Numbered from the stretch's first letter, positions 16,734-25,491 are shown. The stretch is DNA of 64,000 nt from an uncultured Lachnospiraceae bacterium (GCA_910585825.1 CAJUEY010000013.1:4687-68686), one strand, 5' to 3'. Numbers and translations: made by a program. Notes: generated by a model not told the origin, from the letters alone.

Positions 16734-17428
16734 ATGTAAAAAATCTTACAGTCTCCGAAACTGATGTTTCCCCGGACGCTTACAACAGGCGCATCTGCCA
16801 TGGGAACGGGCGGTTTGTGAACCTCCGTAATGTCTCCGAAGGAAGTTGTGGCGGTTACAGTGACGTTCCATTCCTTTGGCAGAAAGAGCGTCGTCTCGCC
16901 AAAGGAGTTTTCCACATAGATTTCAGCGGAAGCTCCCTGGATTCTGGCATGATCGAAATAGGCTTTTAAAGCGCCGAAGGAGCATTTTAAGTAAGCGCGG
17001 CGGAAATTCTCCGTCTCGAAATATTTTGTCGTTCCGGCAAAGGATGTGCTGCAGTGGACGTCGGACTCGCCGGAATGTTTTCCGGAAACGCTTCCCGGAT
17101 CAAAATCAATATCGGGTTTAAACGGCGGCTGGTTCGGAAAAAGAAAGGACAGGCCGATGCTTCCGAATATGGCCGCGGCTAAAACCGGAAACGGCGTAAA
17201 CATTCTGACAGGCAGAAAATCGTCATACATGATAACAATGATTGCCGCAGGAATCAGAATGCCGTAAAAGTTGCGGCAGGGTACGTTCTTGACCATAATA
17301 CAGAGCAAAAGTATGGTAAACAGTATTTTGGTCATATTGATGTTATGGAACAATCCGAAATTACTGAGCAGCACAAAAACCGCCGCCAGAATAAAAACAA
17401 TTCCCCAGAAATAATTTCTATTTTTCAT
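16730..17428 (-). CDS. LiaF-like membrane protein (cell-wall stress response family)
   Basis: A 232-residue protein. The N-terminal half has four short membrane helices typical of the LiaI/LiaF transmembrane region (YFWGIVFILAAVFVLLSNFG). The C-terminal half (about 120-232) is a beta-rich domain of the LiaF/DUF2154 type with repeated SFG turns (CSFGALKAYF, NSFGETTLF, TSFGDITE, ISFGDCKIFYI). The ATG at 17428 is chosen over 17434 because the GAGG site would be too close to the latter. It follows the LytTR gene with a short overlap. LiaF proteins hold back envelope-stress regulators in other Firmicutes, so this pair probably forms a membrane sensor plus regulator. Confidence 0.82.
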   Translation of the reverse strand: MKNRNYFWGIVFILAAVFVLLSNFGLFHNINMTKILFTILLLCIMVKNVPCRNFYGILIPAAIIVIMYDDFLPVRMFTPFPVLAAAIFGSIGLSFLFPNQPPFKPDIDFDPGSVSGKHSGESDVHCSTSFAGTTKYFETENFRRAYLKCSFGALKAYFDHARIQGASAEIYVENSFGETTLFLPKEWNVTVTATTSFGDITEVHKPPVPMADAPVVSVRGNISFGDCKIFYI

Positions 17429-17885
17429 ATGCATTCCTCTTTTCTTCTAATTTAAATTTCAATGGTTTGTAATAATAACGGGACACATAGACCTGTTTGT
17501 GGGTGCCTGAAAATTCAACGACGCTGGACGCTGTCAGATTCTTCGTAATCGAATAAATATGATTGATATTCAGAATCGTGGATTTGGAAACCCTCATAAA
17601 GCTGCCCGGAAGAACTTCCTCCAGTTCATAGAGCTTAAGCTTTGTCAGATACACCTGATTTTTGGTGTGGGCGCGGATGCGGCCTGATTCTGTCTCAAAA
17701 AATAAAATGTCGTCTAAGGGAATGTAATATTCGGTTTCATTTTGATAACAGACAAATTTCTTTGAGCCAAGAGCAATGTCAGAAAGCGCTGCCTGAAGTC
17801 TTTGAATTTCTTCATTGAGAGAGGCGCAGCGAATCAGGATTTCGTTTTCAGTTAATGATGCGTCAAATTCAAGGTTTATTTTCAT
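17418..17885 (-). CDS. LytTR-domain DNA-binding regulator
   Basis: A 155-residue protein. Residues 1-45 form a helical region without a receiver domain (ENEILIRCASLNEEIQRLQAAL). Residues about 50-148 are a LytTR DNA-binding domain (ILFFETESGRIRAHTKNQ, YELEEVLPGSFMRVSKSTILNINHI). The absence of a receiver domain means it is not a classical response regulator. It is co-encoded with the LiaF-like membrane protein, a common Firmicute pairing in which the membrane protein probably controls the regulator. A GGAGA site precedes the ATG. Two direct repeats upstream (17947-17977) are likely binding sites. Confidence 0.9.
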   Translation of the reverse strand: MKINLEFDASLTENEILIRCASLNEEIQRLQAALSDIALGSKKFVCYQNETEYYIPLDDILFFETESGRIRAHTKNQVYLTKLKLYELEEVLPGSFMRVSKSTILNINHIYSITKNLTASSVVEFSGTHKQVYVSRYYYKPLKFKLEEKRNAYEK

Positions 17886-17946
17886 GTCGTGTCTCCCTTA
17901 TGTCTTTATCCTATCCAAAATCTTTTCAATTGTAAACAGAATTTCA

Positions 17947-17977
17947 GTAAGTGGTTAGAATCAGGCTGTAAGTGGTT
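17947..17977. promoter_or_regulatory. Tandem GTAAGTGGTT repeats, probable LytTR sites
   Basis: GTAAGTGGTT occurs at 17947-17956 and again at 17968-17977, a 21-base period (two helical turns). LytTR-type proteins bind short direct repeats with this spacing. The sites lie between the LytTR gene and the divergent transporter gene at 18056 and could regulate either. Assignment is by spacing and position. Confidence 0.55.
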
Positions 17978-18001
17978 GATGGAAATATTCGTGAAACAGA
18001 T

Positions 18002-18030
18002 TTGTAAAGTGCGAAGGTTTGCAGTATAAT
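18002..18030 (+). promoter_or_regulatory. SigA-type promoter for the YtvI/AI-2E gene
   Basis: TTGTAA (18002-18007), 17 bases, TATAAT (18025-18030), about 25 bases before the TTG start codon and its AAGGAGG site. Confidence 0.75.
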
Positions 18031-18055
18031 AAGGTTGCTAAGGAGGGTATATAGA

Positions 18056-19213
18056 TTGAAACCATCAACAAAATATCTCAAAATATTCTGTAATCTGGCA
18101 TGGGCGCTTGTGGTACTGCTGCTCTTTCTATTTGTTCTGCCAAGAGTGCTGGTATTTTTTATGCCGTTTGTAGTAGGGTTTATTCTGTCATTAATTGCAA
18201 ATCCGATGGTGCGTTTTCTGGAGAAAAAAATTAAAATAAATCGCAAGTACGGCACAATGCTGATTATTGTATGCGTGATTGCCGCCGTCGTATTGCTGGG
18301 CTATGGAATCTTTGCCGGGCTTGCCATTGGAATCAGAGGATTTATGGATTATCTGCCTACGATGTCTGCCAATGCACAAACAGAAATTATAGCTGCAATC
18401 GACAGTTTGGAAAATATGATGCAGAAGATTCCGTTTTTACAAAATATCAATGTTTCCGAACTGGAAAAGAACGTTACCAATACCTTAAGCGGTCTTGTCG
18501 TGGGAGAAGATTCCATTACCGTGACAACACTGGGGGGAATTGCAAAAAGTCTGCCGAATATGCTGGTCAGCGGTGTTATGGGGCTTTTGGCTACTTATTT
18601 TTTTATTGCAGACAGAGATAAATTGGCAGAGCGAATCAGCGGGCATCTGCCCGATTCCATGACGGAACGGACAATGCAGATGTATGCGCATATATTAAAA
18701 GCAGTAGGCGGTTATTTCAAAGCACAGTTTAAGATTATGGGCGTAATCTATGTGGTGATTACCATTGGTTTGATTTTATTAAGGGTCAAATACGCATGGC
18801 TGATTGGCTTTGGAATCGCATTTTTGGATATGCTTCCGGTATTTGGCACCGGAACAGTGCTGACGCCCTGGGCAATTGTAAAATTCTTTTCCGGGAATTA
18901 TGGGCAGGCAGTGGGAATGCTGGTTCTTTATGTAGTGTCTCTGTTGGTTCACCAGCTTATTCAGCCGAAACTGATTGGTGAATCCATAGGCATGAATCCC
19001 TTTGCTACATTATTTTTTATGTATATCGGCTATCAGTTTTACGGAGTAACCGGCATGATTATCGCGATTCCCCTCGGAATGCTTCTGATTAATTTTTATA
19101 AGGCGGGCGCTTTTGATCGTGTGATCTGGTGCTTTCAGGAGATTGCAAGGGATTTTAATGAATTCAGAAAAATAAGTCAGACGGAAAAACAAGGGGTAAA
19201 AAATGATGAGTAA
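18056..19213 (+). CDS. AI-2E/YtvI-family membrane transporter
   Basis: A 385-residue membrane protein of the AI-2E transporter (PerM/YtvI) family with about seven to eight helices. FMPFVVGFILSLIANPMVRFLEKK near the N-terminus and GFGIAFLDMLPVFGTGTVLTPWAI plus HQLIQPKLIGESIGMNPFATL in the C-terminal half are family hallmarks. The start is a TTG at 18056 preceded by a perfect AAGGAGG nine bases upstream; no in-frame ATG fits. Substrates of this family are varied (quorum signals, ions) or unknown. In spore formers a member, YtvI, is a sporulation membrane protein; a spore role is possible but not shown here. It overlaps the next gene. Confidence 0.88.
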   Translation: MKPSTKYLKIFCNLAWALVVLLLFLFVLPRVLVFFMPFVVGFILSLIANPMVRFLEKKIKINRKYGTMLIIVCVIAAVVLLGYGIFAGLAIGIRGFMDYLPTMSANAQTEIIAAIDSLENMMQKIPFLQNINVSELEKNVTNTLSGLVVGEDSITVTTLGGIAKSLPNMLVSGVMGLLATYFFIADRDKLAERISGHLPDSMTERTMQMYAHILKAVGGYFKAQFKIMGVIYVVITIGLILLRVKYAWLIGFGIAFLDMLPVFGTGTVLTPWAIVKFFSGNYGQAVGMLVLYVVSLLVHQLIQPKLIGESIGMNPFATLFFMYIGYQFYGVTGMIIAIPLGMLLINFYKAGAFDRVIWCFQEIARDFNEFRKISQTEKQGVKNDE

Positions 19214-20111
19214 ACTGCAGGTTAGAAATTCTTTTTTGCTGTTTGTGGCGGCTTTTATCTGGGGAACGGCTTTTGTGGCGCAGAGTGTAGGCATGGAATA
19301 TATAGAGCCTTTTACCTTCAGTACGCTGCGTTCTTTTATCGGAAGCGCATTTTTGATTCCATGTATTGGAATATTGGGAAGATGGAAAGGAAAAAAAGCA
19401 GAACAGACTGAGGCGGATAAAAAAGAACTTTTAAAAGGAGGAATTGTCTGCGGCGTGGTTATTTTTGCAGCGGCAAATCTGCAGCAGGTGGCTATGTTGT
19501 ATACGAGCGTGGGCAAATCCGGATTTTTGACGGCTCTTTATATCGTGATTGTACCGATCATTGGCGTAGCATTTGGGAAAAAACCAGGAAAGAAACTGGT
19601 TGCTGCAGTGGCATTGGCTGTTGTGGGGCTGTACTTGCTTTGTATGAAAGCCGGCAGTTTCAACCTGGAATCTGGGGACATACTGCTGTTGTTTAGTGCA
19701 GGTTCTTTTTCCATACATATTATGGTCATTGATCATTATACACAGAAAGTAGACGGGGTAAAATTATCCTGTATCCAGTTTTTTGTCTGCGGCGTTCTTT
19801 CCACAATGGTTATGCTGTTTTTTGAACATCCATCCATTTCCATGATCCGGGAAACACTGCTGCCTCTGCTTTACGTGGGAGTTCTTTCTTCCGGTGTGGC
19901 GTATACCTTGCAGATTGTTGGACAGAAGGGTATGAATCCGGTGATTGCATCTTTGATTATGAGTCTGGAATCTGTTATTTCTGCCATTGCCGGCTGGGCT
20001 GTATTAGGACAGATTTTATCGAAACGGGAAATCGTCGGATGTGTAGTGATGTTTTTGGCAATTATATTAGCGCAGCTGCCGGAAAAAGTTGAATTACGTG
20101 CAGAAAGCTGA
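19203..20111 (+). CDS. DMT-superfamily (EamA) permease
   Basis: A 302-residue inner-membrane exporter-type protein with ten helices in two EamA repeats. LLFVAAFIWGTAFVAQSVGMEYIEPFTFSTLRS begins repeat 1 and LLYVGVLSSGVAYTLQIVGQ...ASLIMSLESVISAIAGW lies in repeat 2. It starts inside the end of the preceding gene (AAGGGG ribosome site), so both are one transcript. EamA proteins export amino acids or other metabolites; the substrate cannot be assigned. Confidence 0.9.
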   Translation: MMSKLQVRNSFLLFVAAFIWGTAFVAQSVGMEYIEPFTFSTLRSFIGSAFLIPCIGILGRWKGKKAEQTEADKKELLKGGIVCGVVIFAAANLQQVAMLYTSVGKSGFLTALYIVIVPIIGVAFGKKPGKKLVAAVALAVVGLYLLCMKAGSFNLESGDILLLFSAGSFSIHIMVIDHYTQKVDGVKLSCIQFFVCGVLSTMVMLFFEHPSISMIRETLLPLLYVGVLSSGVAYTLQIVGQKGMNPVIASLIMSLESVISAIAGWAVLGQILSKREIVGCVVMFLAIILAQLPEKVELRAES

Positions 20112-20190
20112 TAAGATAAAACTATTCAGCCGTTGACTTTATAGCTGCATAGTTCATAAAATAACACAGATTGGAAAAGAGGGTGGATAT

Positions 20191-20637
20191 ATGGAAGTAT
20201 TGTTTTGGCTGGGGCTTATTGTGATATTTCTGATTATCGAGGCAGTCACAGTGGGACTGGCTACGATCTGGTTTGCAGTTGGAGCGCTTGCAGCCATGCT
20301 TGCGGCTCTGCTGGGAGGAGGCATTTTTCTTCAGATTTTATTGTTTTTCCTGGTATCTCTGGTACTTTTGTTTTATACCAGACCGGTTGCATTGAAATAT
20401 TTCAGCGACAGCAAACTGCGAACGAATTATGAAAACACCATAGGTAAAACGGTGAAGATTACAGAACGTGTGGATAACATAAGCGGCACCGGAACAGCTG
20501 TCTTAAACGGGCAGGAATGGACAGCCCGGATGCAGAAGGATGATATGATAATGGAAAAGGGCGCACAGGCAAAAGTGGCAGAGGTTAAAGGGGTAAAACT
20601 GATTCTGACGCCCTTGGAGGAAGACTTACAATCTTAA
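20191..20637 (+). CDS. NfeD-family membrane protein
   Basis: A 148-residue protein with two to three N-terminal membrane helices (LFWLGLIVIFLIIEAVT, IWFAVGALAAMLAALLGG, LQILLFFLVSLVLLFYTRP) and a C-terminal OB-fold domain (IGKTVKITERVDNISGTGTAVLNGQEWTA). It is the short NfeD form that usually works with an SPFH/flotillin-type or stomatin-like partner in membrane quality control. No SPFH gene is adjacent; the next gene encodes a coiled-coil membrane protein instead. A weak promoter (TTGACT 20133, CATAAA 20155) precedes it. Confidence 0.88.
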   Translation: MEVLFWLGLIVIFLIIEAVTVGLATIWFAVGALAAMLAALLGGGIFLQILLFFLVSLVLLFYTRPVALKYFSDSKLRTNYENTIGKTVKITERVDNISGTGTAVLNGQEWTARMQKDDMIMEKGAQAKVAEVKGVKLILTPLEEDLQS

Positions 20638-20722
20638 AAGGCTTTTTGCAGAAAGGCGTCATAACGGGATGCCCGGAGGAGATATGAAGTAAAAGATACA
20701 GGAGAGAAGGGGAAAAATAGTT

Positions 20723-21778
20723 ATGGATCAGATTATGGTGTACGGGTTTTGTATTCTGGCGGCTTTGATTTTGGCAGCGATGCTGTTTCGGTATCGTTCC
20801 ATGACAAAGACATGGGAAAAGCAAATGCAGGACCAGAAAAATTCTGCCCAGGAAATGAAAGAATATCATGATATTCTGCGTATCGATATGAAGTGCCTGT
20901 TAAAAGATCAGGAAGAAACGGTATTGCATCTTGAGGATTCTTTTTCCCATATGAAAGAAACCGCAGAAAGCATCTATCGCCAGAAAAGCGAGCTGGCACA
21001 GGAGATTCTTTGTAAGGAAGAAGGTCTTCTGGATGTCAAAAATGAAATATCAGCGCTGAAAAATGAAACAGAAGGGCTTTCGGAAACTACGGCCGAGGTG
21101 CTGCTGCAGATGGAGAAACTGGAAGGCTGCAGTCAGTCCGCCAACGATGTATACAGGGAATTTTTGGAAAAGAATCAGGAACGGAAGAAATCAGCGGATC
21201 AGGTGCAAAAGCAGGCGGATTTTATTATAAATTTCGGGAAAGAATTCAAAGAGCAGGTTCAGTGGGCGCTTGATTTGGCGGAGCAGATAGAACTGCTGTC
21301 TTTAAATGTGAATATTGAGGCGGCAAAAAACGAAGAGAAGGAAAATGGATTTTCAGTGATTGCCCTGGAGATGAGAAAGCTTTCGGAAGAGAGCAGGGAG
21401 CTTTCCGATGCATTTGTCAGAAAAAATCAGATGTTTTGTGAATATGCGCAGCAGAATAAAGACAATATAGATCATATGATAAAATTACAGGAAACAGAAC
21501 AGACAAAGATTACAAAAACAGGTTTTCTGTTGGAGCAGCTTTTTCAGGAAACACAGAAAGCAGCCCGGGCGGCGGGAGAGGTTTCCGGCGGTATAGAGGG
21601 GCTGGAAACAGCAAGGGAGAAGATGCTGGGATTGTTGGAGCAGCTGCCGTCTGTAAAGAATCACGAGCAGGAAGAAATCACATTAGAAGAATGGCAGAAT
21701 ATACTGGCGAAGGCGAAAGAAGGCAGCGGAAGTCTGATGAAACTGACGGAAGAGATGCAGGTCAGAATAACAGAATAG
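20723..21778 (+). CDS. Membrane-anchored methyl-accepting-chemotaxis-like coiled-coil protein
   Basis: A 351-residue protein with one N-terminal helix (residues 5-22) and a long cytoplasmic coiled coil. The segment IELLSLNVNIEAAKNEEKENGFSVIALEMRKLSEES (about residues 192-228) matches the hairpin tip of chemoreceptor signalling domains (usual IxxLALNAAIEAARAGExGRGFAVVAxEVRxLAxxS), with several changes. There is no periplasmic sensor domain. No che or flagellar genes are nearby, so it may be an orphan receptor or a structural coiled coil. It sits between NfeD and a patatin-like phospholipase, hinting at a membrane-related job. Confidence 0.7.
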   Translation: MDQIMVYGFCILAALILAAMLFRYRSMTKTWEKQMQDQKNSAQEMKEYHDILRIDMKCLLKDQEETVLHLEDSFSHMKETAESIYRQKSELAQEILCKEEGLLDVKNEISALKNETEGLSETTAEVLLQMEKLEGCSQSANDVYREFLEKNQERKKSADQVQKQADFIINFGKEFKEQVQWALDLAEQIELLSLNVNIEAAKNEEKENGFSVIALEMRKLSEESRELSDAFVRKNQMFCEYAQQNKDNIDHMIKLQETEQTKITKTGFLLEQLFQETQKAARAAGEVSGGIEGLETAREKMLGLLEQLPSVKNHEQEEITLEEWQNILAKAKEGSGSLMKLTEEMQVRITE

Positions 21779-21823
21779 TAATAGAAAAGCTGCGGCTTGA
21801 GTTCAATGAATCGGAGTGATAAT

Positions 21824-22684
21824 ATGAAATTGGGAATTGTTATGGAAGGCGGCGCCAGCAGGACCGTATTTTCCTGTGGTGTGGCAGACTGTTTTCTGGA
21901 AGAAGACCTGATGCCGGATTATTTTGCGGGGGTGTCTGCGGGAATTGCCTTCGGAGTCTCCTATCTTTCCAGACAGAGAGGCAGAAACAGAAAAATCATA
22001 GAAACTTACATGCCGGATAAACGGTATATGGGAATCCGGTATCTGTTTGAACGGAATATGAAATCATTTTATAATATTCCTTTTGTATTTCATGAAGTCC
22101 CAAACCGATTGCTGCCCTTTGACTATGAGGCATTTGCCGCATATCCGGGAGAAGTAGAGGCTGTGGTAACCAATATCAAAACAGGCAGGGCGGAATATCT
22201 TCCAGTTCCCAGAGATGATAAGGATTTTCGAGTGATTGTGGCGAGCTGTGCATTACCTGTTTTGTTTCAGCCTGTAAAATTAGGAAATCATTATTATCTG
22301 GACGGCGGTGTGGCGGATTCCGTTCCGTATAAAAGAGCGTTGGAAAAGGGCTGTGATAAGGTTGTTGTAATTCTGACCAGAGAACGGGACTATGTCAAAA
22401 AGACAGAGAAAACCATTCATACGGTATCAAAAGTATATCAGCATTATCCACGGATAGTAGAAAGTTTAAAAAAACGGGCAGAGAATTATAACCAGTGTAT
22501 GAAGGAGTTGTATCAGGCTGAAAAAGAAGGAAAAGTATTTGTGATTGCACCGAAGAGTACGCTGGGGGTAGGACGTACCGAAGATTCGCCCAAAAAGCTG
22601 TTAAAACTCTATGAGGAAGGGTATTATCAGGCAAAAGAGAACATGCATGCATTGCAGTTATATCTGAAAGACGATAAAGTTTAG
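21824..22684 (+). CDS. Patatin-like phospholipase (RssA/YlbK type)
   Basis: A 286-residue serine acyl hydrolase. The oxyanion loop EGGASRTVFSCG is at residues 7-18, the nucleophile elbow is GVSAG (about residues 36-40) and the catalytic aspartate is in DGGVADSVPY. The C-terminal stretch with QAEKEGKVFVIAPKSTLGVGRTE is typical of the bacterial subgroup. The ATG at 21824 is selected because it gives the family N-terminus and has a GGAG site; an upstream in-frame TTG at 21797 is less likely. It would cleave acyl esters, probably phospholipids. It follows the MCP-like gene by 45 bases. Confidence 0.92.
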   Translation: MKLGIVMEGGASRTVFSCGVADCFLEEDLMPDYFAGVSAGIAFGVSYLSRQRGRNRKIIETYMPDKRYMGIRYLFERNMKSFYNIPFVFHEVPNRLLPFDYEAFAAYPGEVEAVVTNIKTGRAEYLPVPRDDKDFRVIVASCALPVLFQPVKLGNHYYLDGGVADSVPYKRALEKGCDKVVVILTRERDYVKKTEKTIHTVSKVYQHYPRIVESLKKRAENYNQCMKELYQAEKEGKVFVIAPKSTLGVGRTEDSPKKLLKLYEEGYYQAKENMHALQLYLKDDKV

Positions 22685-22718
22685 ACCTAGTAGTCCGCAC
22701 GAAAGACAGGTGGCGACA

Positions 22719-24170
22719 ATGAAACCAAAGGAGAAGTACAATAATGCAAAATATTGGCAGATAGGATTTTTTTCTTTTAATAATGCCGCTACGAATTTGT
22801 ATCTGGCGTTAATGGGATATATTTCTTACTATGCCAATTCCATTGCCGGTTTCGGAGTCGTATTGATTTCTGTAATCTTAACGGCGCAAAATGTATTTGA
22901 CGCTGTTACGGATCCTGTAGTGGGATTTCTGCTGGATCAGACGAAGGGACGGTTTGGAAAATTCCGTCCTTTTATGTTAGGCGGCAATCTGCTTATGGCA
23001 TTAAGCTCCGTATTGATGTATTTTACAACACATGAAGTAGTTTCTTATTTGAGAGTGCCTTATTTTGTTCTGGTGTATGCTCTGTTTGTACTGGGATATA
23101 CATTTCAGACCGTTGTGGCCAAATCCGGACAGTCGATTCTGACAGATAATCCCAGACAAAGGCCGGTGTCTACTTATTTTGATTCGCTGTTTATCATGGC
23201 GGCTTATGGAGGAACGGCGCTATTTGTAGGAAATTATCTGGTGCCCAAATACGGTGGATTTACAAATGAATCCTTATTTCGGGAATACGTATTCTGGGTT
23301 GTGCTTTTGTCTCTCTTATGTACGATACTGGCGATGATTGGAATTGCAGAAAAAGACAGGGAAGAGCATCTGATCAGGCATGCGGGATATCAGAAAATTT
23401 ATGTCAGAGATTACTGGGAAATCTTGAAAAATAACAAACCGATTCGTATGCTGATTATTGCGGCATGCACAGACAAATTTGCATCTACGGTGTATTCTCA
23501 TACAACAGTGGGAGTTATGCTTTATGGGATTATGATGAAAGACTATGGGATATCCGGGCTGATTGGCGTTGTGACAGCAGTTCCGACTCTGTTTGTAGTC
23601 AGCGCTGGAATTCGTGTGGCGCAGAAAATGGGACAGAAAAAGTCTCTGGTTTGGTTTACAACACTGGGGATTTTTTTCCAGATGATCATGATGCTTGTAT
23701 TGATGTCAGATCAGGTTCACAGGATTCATTTTTCCTGGACAGGGGTGAATGGAATCACAGTCTGGTTTGTGGGGATTTATATTTTGTTAAATGGGTGCAA
23801 ATCCATTACCAATAACATGGTTGTGCCTATGATTGCAGACTGCTCTGATTACGAGCGGTACCGCAGCGGTAAATTTGTGCCGGGACTTATGGGCGCTTTG
23901 TTTTCTTTTGTTGACAAAGTATTTGCGGCGCTTGGAACTGCCTTTGTGGGAATTGTTATGATGATCATGGGGTATAACCGCAGACTTCCCCAGATCGGGG
24001 ATGCGGTTACACCGGAATTGAAATGGACAACGCTGTTTCTTTATTGCATTATGCCCGTCATCGGCTGGATGTGTTCGCTTGTCTCTATGCGTCATTATGC
24101 ACTGGACAAAGAGACTATGCACGAAATCGTTCAAAATCTGCGGGAGAACGGCGGCCGAAAAAATACATAG
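22719..24170 (+). CDS. GPH-family sugar:cation symporter
   Basis: A 483-residue MFS-type transporter of the glycoside-pentoside-hexuronide family with twelve helices. NAATNLYLALMGYISYYAN and the loop DAVTDPVVGFLLDQTKGRFGKFRPFML (the conserved D-P-x3-G and R-x-G-R/K-F-R-P motifs) are diagnostic. The C-terminal half has NMVVPMIADCSDYERYRSGKFVPGLMGALFSF, also conserved. ATG 22719 follows AGGTGG; the GTG at 22710 is less likely. No glycosidase or regulator is adjacent, so the sugar is unknown. Confidence 0.92.
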   Translation: MKPKEKYNNAKYWQIGFFSFNNAATNLYLALMGYISYYANSIAGFGVVLISVILTAQNVFDAVTDPVVGFLLDQTKGRFGKFRPFMLGGNLLMALSSVLMYFTTHEVVSYLRVPYFVLVYALFVLGYTFQTVVAKSGQSILTDNPRQRPVSTYFDSLFIMAAYGGTALFVGNYLVPKYGGFTNESLFREYVFWVVLLSLLCTILAMIGIAEKDREEHLIRHAGYQKIYVRDYWEILKNNKPIRMLIIAACTDKFASTVYSHTTVGVMLYGIMMKDYGISGLIGVVTAVPTLFVVSAGIRVAQKMGQKKSLVWFTTLGIFFQMIMMLVLMSDQVHRIHFSWTGVNGITVWFVGIYILLNGCKSITNNMVVPMIADCSDYERYRSGKFVPGLMGALFSFVDKVFAALGTAFVGIVMMIMGYNRRLPQIGDAVTPELKWTTLFLYCIMPVIGWMCSLVSMRHYALDKETMHEIVQNLRENGGRKNT

Positions 24171-24218
24171 TACATGTCAGGTGTTATTTACGGATAGAAA
24201 TGCGCAAACATTGTGACG

Positions 24219-24255
24219 CACATCTGGCAGAAAGCAATTTTTAAACACGCTCTAG
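24219..24255. repeat. Orphan right-end copy of the CTAG-bounded repeat
   Basis: This 37-base sequence (CACATCTGGCAGAAAGC... to ...ACACGCTCTAG) matches 24381-24417 with only a few differences. It abuts the full element at 24252, sharing the CTAG. It looks like the remaining end of an earlier copy. Confidence 0.7.
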
Positions 24256-24417
24256 AGCGTGTTTGAAAATTCATTCCCACCATCTGCGTCCCCCACTTCG
24301 CGGCATATTTGCACCAAATTCGGTCAACGTAGCCCGCTACGCCTCTCTCATTTGGTACAAATCTTCCACAAATTGGAAAACACATCTGGTAAAAAGCAAT
24401 TTTCAAACACGCTCTAG
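24252..24417. mobile_element. 166-bp non-autonomous repeat element with 20-bp perfect inverted ends
   Basis: CTAGAGCGTGTTTGAAAATT (24252-24271) is the exact reverse complement of 24398-24417. The interior is non-coding in any convincing frame. The right end supplies the stop codon of the convergent phospholipase C-like gene (CTA at 24414-24416). Shorter relics of the same end occur at 36526-36546 and 41773-41787. It resembles MITE- or REP-type intergenic repeats that settle at gene ends. Confidence 0.75.
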
Positions 24418-25382
24418 TATACGTAGGGCGCGGAATGAAGGCCGCTGTGATAACAGAGGTTTCCAAGAGAAGAAAGCAGCTTTGCAATGGCAGCCTGTTC
24501 TTCTTTCGGAGAATGCTCTGTGGCAAAAAAGGCGGCAATGTCATTTAACATCCGGCCATACTGTATTTTGGCTTTTTCAAAGAGGTCCACAAAGCTTTCG
24601 GATGACCGGTGTTTTTGATCCCAGGGATTTGCCCAGATATGGTGGGAAAGATTACAGGGATCTTTGTGGAAAATAAGAGTATCGCTGGGGATGAGAGGAG
24701 ATAATACCGGATAGCCGGGAAAAACCGCCTCTAATCTGCGTATTAGTGATTTTTTACGCCCGGATGGATCATAAAGCAGCTTAGTCGCTAACTGCATGGC
24801 ATGAATGGCCTGCAGAATCCGATGCCTTGTTAAGCCGAGTCCGGGATAAGTTTTGGAAAATGCATAGTACAGCAGAGTGGAAACTACCATACGCTGATCG
24901 GCAGAAAGAAAGATGCTTTCGTTTTGATGAAATTCGCTGGGCAGCCTGCGCTGATAATGCCATAAAAGAGTCGTATCAATATCGGTTTCCAGACGGATAT
25001 GGCCGCCGATATACCCTCTGGTCGTTTGGCCGTAGCGGCTTTTGGCGTAAACATAGGGGTGGCATGCAGTATCCAAAAGATAATGTCCGATAAATCCCAG
25101 AATATAAGTATGGGCAATCTGCTGCTCTCTGTCCGCGGGGAAAATCCGGGGGCTTTCCAGAAGGTATCTGAGAAACTTCCTGGTATCTGCTGTATGGGCA
25201 GTAGAGCCGGGATTCTTTTTCGGCGTCATCAAAGATAAAATATCATAGAAAAAAATATCCGGTCCCTGAAGGCCGAGGCAGAATACGGTGTGGTTTTTCT
25301 GGATGGTCTGTTTTAGAGTGGAATTGTGTATGAGCTGGTAAGTCTGCTGTCCAAATAAATAGTGTGTTGTAAAACCTGGCAT
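24414..25382 (-). CDS. Zinc-dependent phospholipase C-like protein
   Basis: A 322-residue protein of the zinc-dependent phospholipase C/S1-P1-like all-helical family. Family features are the N-terminal MPGFTTHYLFGQQTY, FCLGLQGPDIFFY (F-x3-G-x2-GPD-x2-FY), AHTYILGFIGHYLLDTACHPYVY (H-x3-D) and HIRLETDIDTTLLW. These supply the histidine and aspartate metal ligands. No signal peptide is evident, so it may be cytoplasmic. GTAGGAGG precedes the ATG. The stop codon comes from the adjoining repeat element, so the C-terminus (SAPYVY) may have been altered by its insertion. Real substrates of this bacterial subgroup are unproven. Confidence 0.8.
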   Translation of the reverse strand: MPGFTTHYLFGQQTYQLIHNSTLKQTIQKNHTVFCLGLQGPDIFFYDILSLMTPKKNPGSTAHTADTRKFLRYLLESPRIFPADREQQIAHTYILGFIGHYLLDTACHPYVYAKSRYGQTTRGYIGGHIRLETDIDTTLLWHYQRRLPSEFHQNESIFLSADQRMVVSTLLYYAFSKTYPGLGLTRHRILQAIHAMQLATKLLYDPSGRKKSLIRRLEAVFPGYPVLSPLIPSDTLIFHKDPCNLSHHIWANPWDQKHRSSESFVDLFEKAKIQYGRMLNDIAAFFATEHSPKEEQAAIAKLLSSLGNLCYHSGLHSAPYVY

Positions 25383-25482
25383 AATGAAAACCTCCTACTT
25401 CAGGTAACGATTCAGCCTTCGGCCTCATAATTTCCGTTCAGGAACCATTATACCCTAAAAACTGGAAAAAAACAGTATCTTG

Positions 25483-25491
25483 TGATATACT
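25483..25491 (+). promoter_or_regulatory. Extended -10 promoter for the sulfatase gene
   Basis: TGATATACT (25483-25491), an extended -10 of the TGnTATACT type, with no good -35 box. The transcript would carry the 144-bp element at 25515-25658 in its leader. Confidence 0.45.

Noticed and set aside
24188..24544. Minus-strand frame of 118 codons over the CTAG-bounded repeat
   Set aside because: Most of it is the repeat element itself; similar spurious frames arise wherever this element is inserted.
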